A DNA stretch of 19,322 nt, taken from Candidatus Avimonoglobus intestinipullorum (lineage in GTDB: Bacteria > Bacillota > Clostridia > UBA1381). Below the pieces are notes generated by a model. The model had not been told where the DNA came from. It did not search any database and saw only the letters and a program-made list of their open reading frames with translations. A program made the translations under genes and the position numbers. Below, one piece after another: positions 15,857 to 19,322 of this stretch. Numbering within the stretch: the stretch's first letter is position 1; each line of letters starts with the position of its first letter. Location: positions 1-19,322 of the forward strand of contig DVND01000198.1 of assembly GCA_018714645.1 (NCBI GenBank), written 5' to 3'.

Positions 15857-16085
15857 GCGGCGCAGGGTGAGATGCGCCGCCGCCCTCTCGCGTGACGCGG
15901 AAAAGAAGCAAGCAGATTACCCTGCCACAGCGCGCCGCCGTATACCGATACTGCAAACGATGGCGCAGGGTGGAATGTGCCGCTGTCCCTCGCGTGACGC
16001 GGAAAAGAAGCAAGCAGATTGCCCTGTTACAGCGCGCCGCCGTATATCAATACTGCAAGCGATGGCGCAGGGTGAGATGCGCCGC
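15857..16085. repeat. Imperfect tandem repeat array (102/103-base period) between tsaC and ywlE
   Basis: Unit 1 is 15859-15961 (103 bases), unit 2 is 15962-16063 (102 bases) and a 22-base partial third copy (16064-16085) ends exactly where the tsaC stop codon begins. The 22-base opening is itself a hairpin, GGCGCA-8 bases-TGCGCC, and copy 1 extends to eight-base arms (15857-15880). The order is A-B-A'-B'-A, with the first and last A identical and the middle A carrying three changes, one of which leaves a G-T pair in the stem. A 32-base block is identical in both units (15887-15918 and 15989-16020) and contains CGCG-TGA-CGCG. Overall identity is about 85-90 percent by eye, mostly transitions plus one indel. 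Short open frames cross it on both strands but none has a ribosome site or recognisable product. Confidence 0.9.
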
Positions 16086-17132
16086 TTATTTTTCGCGTAC
16101 ATGGATTATGTGGTTTCCCGCCGCCTTATATAGCCGGTTTTTCACCGCCAGCCCATAGTCCATGTCCCCTGAAAATTCGGCAAATACAAGATCGATCTGC
16201 CGGCGATCAAACTCCCGCAGGGCGTCAAACAGCCTGTTGGCATAATCCCGGTTGTCCGCCCCCGCGGATAATACCAGATCCGCGGCGGGATATGACGCGC
16301 CGTCCATCGCCAGTACGCCGACCCTCTTCTGTTGTACCCCTTTTATCAGTTCCTCAATTTTTCCGCGGACTTTTTTGATATCCCCTTCAACGACGATTAC
16401 CTCCGCATCCGGCGCATAATGCTTGTATTTCATCCCCGGGCTCTTGGGCGTTTCCGCCGCCCCCACAGACTGCAGCACATGGGCGTCAATCTGCACATCG
16501 GGCAGCACCGCTTTGATTTGCGCATATGTCACGCCGCCGGGGCGGAGAATGGCCGGGCGGGCGCCCGTCATATCCAGCACCGTGGACTCCACGCCCACAG
16601 CGCAGCTCCCCCCGTCGACAATCGCATCGATCCGCCCGTCCATGTCCGCAATCACATGCGCCGCCCTGGTGGGGCTGGGCTTTCCCGAAAGGTTGGCGCT
16701 GGGCGCGGCCACTGGTACGCCGGCGGCCGCAATCAGTGCGCGGGCCACGGGGTTGGCAGGGATCCGCACGGCCACAGAATCCAGCCCTGCGGTGACCGTA
16801 TCGTTTAAGTGCGGCTGTTTTTTCAGGATTATTGTCAACGGGCCGGGGGAAAACTGCTCCAGCAGCCGCAGGGCGGCTTCCGGGATTTCCCGCACAACCG
16901 TTTTTATGTCCGCAGCATTTGCAAAATGGACGATCAGCGGATTGTCCGAAGGCCGCCCCTTCGCCGCAAAAATGCGTTTCACCGCCCCTTCGTCCAAGGC
17001 GTTTGCGCCCAGCCCGTAAACCGTTTCCGTCGGGAACGCCACCAGCTTCCCCGCCGCCAGCAGCCGCCCCATTCCCGCAATCTGTTCCATATCGATGTGC
17101 TGCGGGTCTATTTTCACAATTTTTGTTTCCAT
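16086..17132 (-). CDS. tsaC: L-threonylcarbamoyladenylate synthase (Sua5 type)
   Basis: It makes threonylcarbamoyl-AMP from threonine, bicarbonate and ATP, the first step of t6A in tRNA. Numbered from the ATG at 17132 (348 residues), the YrdC/TsaC domain spans about 10-200 with FPTETVYGLGANA (33-45), KGRPSDNPLIVH (58-69) and SANLSGKPSPT (145-155). The SPGMKYKHYAP linker (231-241) leads to a C-terminal Sua5 domain, giving the long two-domain form (B. subtilis 346). A GTG at 17150 is also in frame and overlaps the pncB stop as GTGA, which would couple the two genes. Ribosome sites are weak for both, so the start is uncertain by six codons. The downstream gene tsaD supplies the final transfer step of the same pathway. 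Confidence 0.95.
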   Translation of the reverse strand: METKIVKIDPQHIDMEQIAGMGRLLAAGKLVAFPTETVYGLGANALDEGAVKRIFAAKGRPSDNPLIVHFANAADIKTVVREIPEAALRLLEQFSPGPLTIILKKQPHLNDTVTAGLDSVAVRIPANPVARALIAAAGVPVAAPSANLSGKPSPTRAAHVIADMDGRIDAIVDGGSCAVGVESTVLDMTGARPAILRPGGVTYAQIKAVLPDVQIDAHVLQSVGAAETPKSPGMKYKHYAPDAEVIVVEGDIKKVRGKIEELIKGVQQKRVGVLAMDGASYPAADLVLSAGADNRDYANRLFDALREFDRRQIDLVFAEFSGDMDYGLAVKNRLYKAAGNHIIHVREK

Positions 17133-17146
17133 GCTATCAACCTGTC

Positions 17147-18580
17147 TCACTGGAATTTTTCCAGCATCTCATATTTCATCTGCCACAGCTTTTTGGACAT
17201 ATCCACATAATACCGGTGCGGGTTTTCAAACCGCTTCACCTCGTCCCACAGACCGTCTATCTCAATTTTGCAGTATTCCCGCAGCGCCTCCAGCCCCGGA
17301 TTTACATAGATGCAGCGGCCCTTTTTGAAAATCTGCTTCAGCAGCGGCCGGGCGTAAAAATCCGTTACCGTTTTCCGCTTCCAGGTGTGCTCCGGGTCAA
17401 ACAGCTCATACTGGTCCCCGTCAATAACCTCGTCGTGCAGTGTAATCACGTCCGCGATTGCGGCGGAGGTTTCCTTGGAGTACAGCCGGTACACCTGCTT
17501 AAAGCCGGGTGTTGTAATTTTCGCGACGTTTTCGCTGATTTTGATTTTCGGGACAATGTTCCCCTGTGCGTCCTCCACCGCCACCAGCTTATACACCCCG
17601 CCGAACACCGGCGAAGATTTCGAAGTAATCAGCCGTTCCCCCACGCCGAAGGAATCGATTTTCGCCCCCTGGATGATGGTGTCGCGGATAATATATTCGT
17701 CCAGCGAATTGGAAGCGACAATGGCACAGTCGGGAAAGCCCGCCTCATCCAAAATCCTGCGGCATTTTTTCGATAAATAGGTGATGTCCCCGGAATCGAT
17801 CCGGACGCCCGCAGGCCTGTGCCCGTTGGGGACTAAAATTTCATTAAACACCTTGATCGCATTCGGAAGCCCCGATTTTAACACATTATACGTGTCAATC
17901 AACAGGGTGCAGGAATCCGGGTAGGCCTTTGCATACGCGGCAAACGCCTCATATTCGCTGTCAAACAGCTGCACCCAGCTATGGGCCATCGTGCCCAGGG
18001 CGGGAACGCCGTACTGCTCATCCGCCAGGGCGCATGCCGTCCCGACGCAGCCGCCGATGTAGGCAGCCCGCGCGCCTAAGACCGCCGCATCCGCCCCCTG
18101 GGCCCTGCGGGAGCCAAACTCCATCACCGGCCGCCCTTCGGCCGCACGCACAATGCGGTTCGCTTTGGTGGCAATCAGGCTCTGGTGGTTGATGGTCAGC
18201 AGGATCATCGTTTCCACAAGCTGCGCCTGGACCGCCGGCCCGCGCACGGTCACAATCGGCTCGCCCGGGAAAATCGGCGTGCCTTCCGGGGCGGCCCACA
18301 CATCGCAGGTAAATTCAAAACGGCGCAGGTACTCCAAAAACCCCTCCGCAAAAATCCCCTTGCTGCGCAGATAATCAATGTCCCCATCGCTGAATTTCAA
18401 ATTACTCAGATAATCGATGACCTGCTCCACCCCCGCCATGATGGCGAACCCGCCATTGTCAGGGATCGTCCTGTAAAACATGTCAAAATAGACCGTCTTC
18501 TCCCCCATGCCTTCCACAAAAAATCCGTTTGACATGGTAAATTCATAAAAGTCTGTCAGCATGGTTAAGTTTTTCTGCAT
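17147..18580 (-). CDS. pncB: Nicotinate phosphoribosyltransferase
   Basis: It converts nicotinate and PRPP to nicotinate mononucleotide, the entry step of NAD salvage. The 477-residue product belongs to the longer Gram-positive PncB type. It opens MLTDFYEFTMSNGFF (7-21), has FGSRRAQGADAA (155-166), a candidate phosphorylatable H200 in GTMAHSWVQLF, and GVRIDSGDITYLSKKCR in the barrel. The ATG at 18580 has AAGGAG about ten bases upstream and AGGA closer in. A terminator (18629-18651) separates it from the S1-domain gene. It is therefore probably the first gene of the pncB-tsaC-ywlE-rimI-tsaD transcript, though I see no convincing promoter in the short gap. Confidence 0.95.
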   Translation of the reverse strand: MQKNLTMLTDFYEFTMSNGFFVEGMGEKTVYFDMFYRTIPDNGGFAIMAGVEQVIDYLSNLKFSDGDIDYLRSKGIFAEGFLEYLRRFEFTCDVWAAPEGTPIFPGEPIVTVRGPAVQAQLVETMILLTINHQSLIATKANRIVRAAEGRPVMEFGSRRAQGADAAVLGARAAYIGGCVGTACALADEQYGVPALGTMAHSWVQLFDSEYEAFAAYAKAYPDSCTLLIDTYNVLKSGLPNAIKVFNEILVPNGHRPAGVRIDSGDITYLSKKCRRILDEAGFPDCAIVASNSLDEYIIRDTIIQGAKIDSFGVGERLITSKSSPVFGGVYKLVAVEDAQGNIVPKIKISENVAKITTPGFKQVYRLYSKETSAAIADVITLHDEVIDGDQYELFDPEHTWKRKTVTDFYARPLLKQIFKKGRCIYVNPGLEALREYCKIEIDGLWDEVKRFENPHRYYVDMSKKLWQMKYEMLEKFQ

Positions 18581-18628
18581 GATGTCCTATCTCCTTTGTA
18601 TCGATGCGGGCGCTTCAAAATTGAAAAA

Positions 18629-18651
18629 AGAGGAGACGACAGGTCTCCTCT
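18629..18651 (-). terminator. Intrinsic terminator after the S1-domain gene
   Basis: Nine-base perfect arms AGAGGAGAC/GTCTCCTCT enclose a five-base loop on the minus strand, followed by a U-tract from plus-strand A residues 18624-18629. It lies 18 bases past the stop codon at 18670 and upstream of pncB, marking the end of the divIC-yabR transcript. Confidence 0.88.
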
Positions 18652-18669
18652 CAAAAGCACCCAATTTAA

Positions 18670-19119
18670 TTAATACGAACCGCCGCCGCGGTGATACCCG
18701 CCGGAACGCTTCGATTCATTGCTGCGCCGCAGCGCCTGCATTTTCTCATCGCTGTCCTGCTTGAATTTACTGAGCTTATCCTCAAAGGACAGCTCCTGGT
18801 CCCGGTTTGCGCCCCAGTCAATCTCCAGCGGGCGGACAGGACCCTTCGGGGCGCTCACAACGGGCTTCTTTTCCTCCCGTTTCCGCTCCTCGGCTTTCTT
18901 AATGGACAGGCTTATTTTGCCCGAATCATCAATTCTTATGACTTTCACCCTGACAGTGTCGCCAGCTTTGACGTGTTCATTGATATCCTTCACATAGTTT
19001 GAAGCAACTTCAGAAATATGTACCAGGCCGGTCTGGTTCTCCGGCAATGACACAAACGCCCCAAACGGCATAACATTGGTGATTTTCCCCTCAACAATCG
19101 ATCCTAACTCTACCGGCAT
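18670..19119 (-). CDS. yabR: S1-domain RNA-binding protein, YabR/GSP13-like
   Basis: The 149-residue product has one S1 RNA-binding domain (about 1-75; GSIVEGKITNVMPFGAFVSL at 6-25, GLVHISEVA at 31-39, KISLSIKKAE at 68-77). A charged linker, a conserved-looking FEDKLSKFKQDSDEKMQALRR segment (112-132) and a Gly/Arg/Ser/Tyr-rich tail (133-149) follow. Bacillus YabR and streptococcal relatives associate with ribosomes or act in post-transcriptional control, but the role here is inferred from family. The ATG at 19119 is fixed by an in-frame TAA nine bases upstream. The GGGGAGG ribosome site (19133-19139) is 13 bases away, longer than usual. It follows divIC, the same order as in B. subtilis. Confidence 0.9.
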   Translation of the reverse strand: MPVELGSIVEGKITNVMPFGAFVSLPENQTGLVHISEVASNYVKDINEHVKAGDTVRVKVIRIDDSGKISLSIKKAEERKREEKKPVVSAPKGPVRPLEIDWGANRDQELSFEDKLSKFKQDSDEKMQALRRSNESKRSGGYHRGGGSY

Positions 19120-19158
19120 ATTGTTTTATGTTCCTCCCCAGATTGATGGTGATTTGTC

Positions 19159-19322
19159 TTAGTTCCCGGATACGTCAATAAACACAATTTCATCGTCTTT
19201 AATCAACCCGAGCTTTTCCCGCGCGACTTTTTCAATGTACTCGTCCGTGTCAACCTTGTCCTTCATCTCGTCGACCTCTTGCATGCGCTGTTTTTCGTAC
19301 TCGATTTTTTCCTGAAGGTCGG
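19159..19322 (-). CDS. divIC: Septum formation initiator DivIC/FtsB, C-terminal part
   Basis: This frame enters from the right edge and ends at TAA (19159-19161), giving about 54 visible residues. It reads as a charged helix (EKIEYEKQRMQEVDEMKDKV) and then DEYIEKVAREKLGLIKDDEIVFID, the typical tail of DivIC/FtsB. This small single-pass membrane protein binds FtsL and DivIB/FtsQ at the division site. The membrane segment and start lie beyond the window. The yabR gene begins 39 bases downstream with its ribosome site in the gap, which suggests one transcript. DivIC rather than another FtsB-type paralogue is supported by this neighbour. Confidence 0.85.
   Translation of the reverse strand, partial: DLQEKIEYEKQRMQEVDEMKDKVDTDEYIEKVAREKLGLIKDDEIVFIDVSGN

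Noticed and set aside
15857..16085. The repeat array as a CRISPR array
   Set aside because: There are only three palindromic elements, the roughly 80-base spacers are nearly identical to each other, and no cas genes are present. A CRISPR array would have unique short spacers.
15867..16158. Short open frames across the tandem repeat on both strands as possible small proteins
   Set aside because: Several overlapping frames are open at once because the repeat is GC-rich. The one-base indel between units shifts frame, and none has a ribosome site or known domain. I treat the region as non-coding repeat.
18581..18628. A promoter for pncB in the gap after the yabR terminator
   Set aside because: I found no -35/-10 pair at acceptable spacing. 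The GATACA-like sequence lacks a partner, so I do not list a promoter there.

Overview
The window is chromosomal core-metabolism DNA from a low-to-mid GC Gram-positive bacterium, most likely of the class Clostridia (Bacillota). The evidence is the paired GlgC/GlgD subunits in a glgBCDAP operon, an RNase Y gene next to ymdB, a YwlE-type arginine phosphatase, the divIC-yabR order at the right edge, and purine-rich AAGGAGG-type ribosome sites before most genes. I cannot place it more finely. No rRNA, tRNA, CRISPR array, transposase or phage gene is visible.

Layout. Bases 1-223 are AT-rich and hold only the end terminator of the first operon. From about 10620 leftward to 203, all on the minus strand, runs a glycogen operon: glgB (branching enzyme), glgC and glgD (ADP-glucose pyrophosphorylase subunits), glgA (synthase), glgP (phosphorylase) and a GH13 neopullulanase-like hydrolase. 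It has a near-consensus promoter before glgB, hairpins at three internal gene junctions and a strong terminator that overlaps the last stop codon. The set covers synthesis (GlgC/D makes ADP-glucose, GlgA extends, GlgB branches) and breakdown (GlgP plus the hydrolase).

A 354-base divergent region (10596-10949) carries the glgB promoter and, facing the other way, a promoter for rny. On the plus strand follow rny (RNase Y), an intrinsic terminator, ymdB (metallophosphoesterase) and a GNAT acetyltransferase, ended by a bidirectional terminator at 13870-13895. Converging on it from the right is a second minus-strand group: pncB, tsaC, a 229-base GC-rich imperfect tandem repeat, ywlE, rimI and tsaD. 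TsaC and TsaD catalyse the first and last steps of tRNA t6A formation. To the right of a further terminator lie a YabR-like S1-domain gene and the 3' end of divIC/ftsB, which runs off the window.

The protein-coding content is orthodox and I see no undescribed multi-gene system. The parts that existing families do not explain are the tandem repeat between tsaC and ywlE (15857-16085), the unusual translation start and leader of rny, and the intercistronic hairpins in the glycogen operon.
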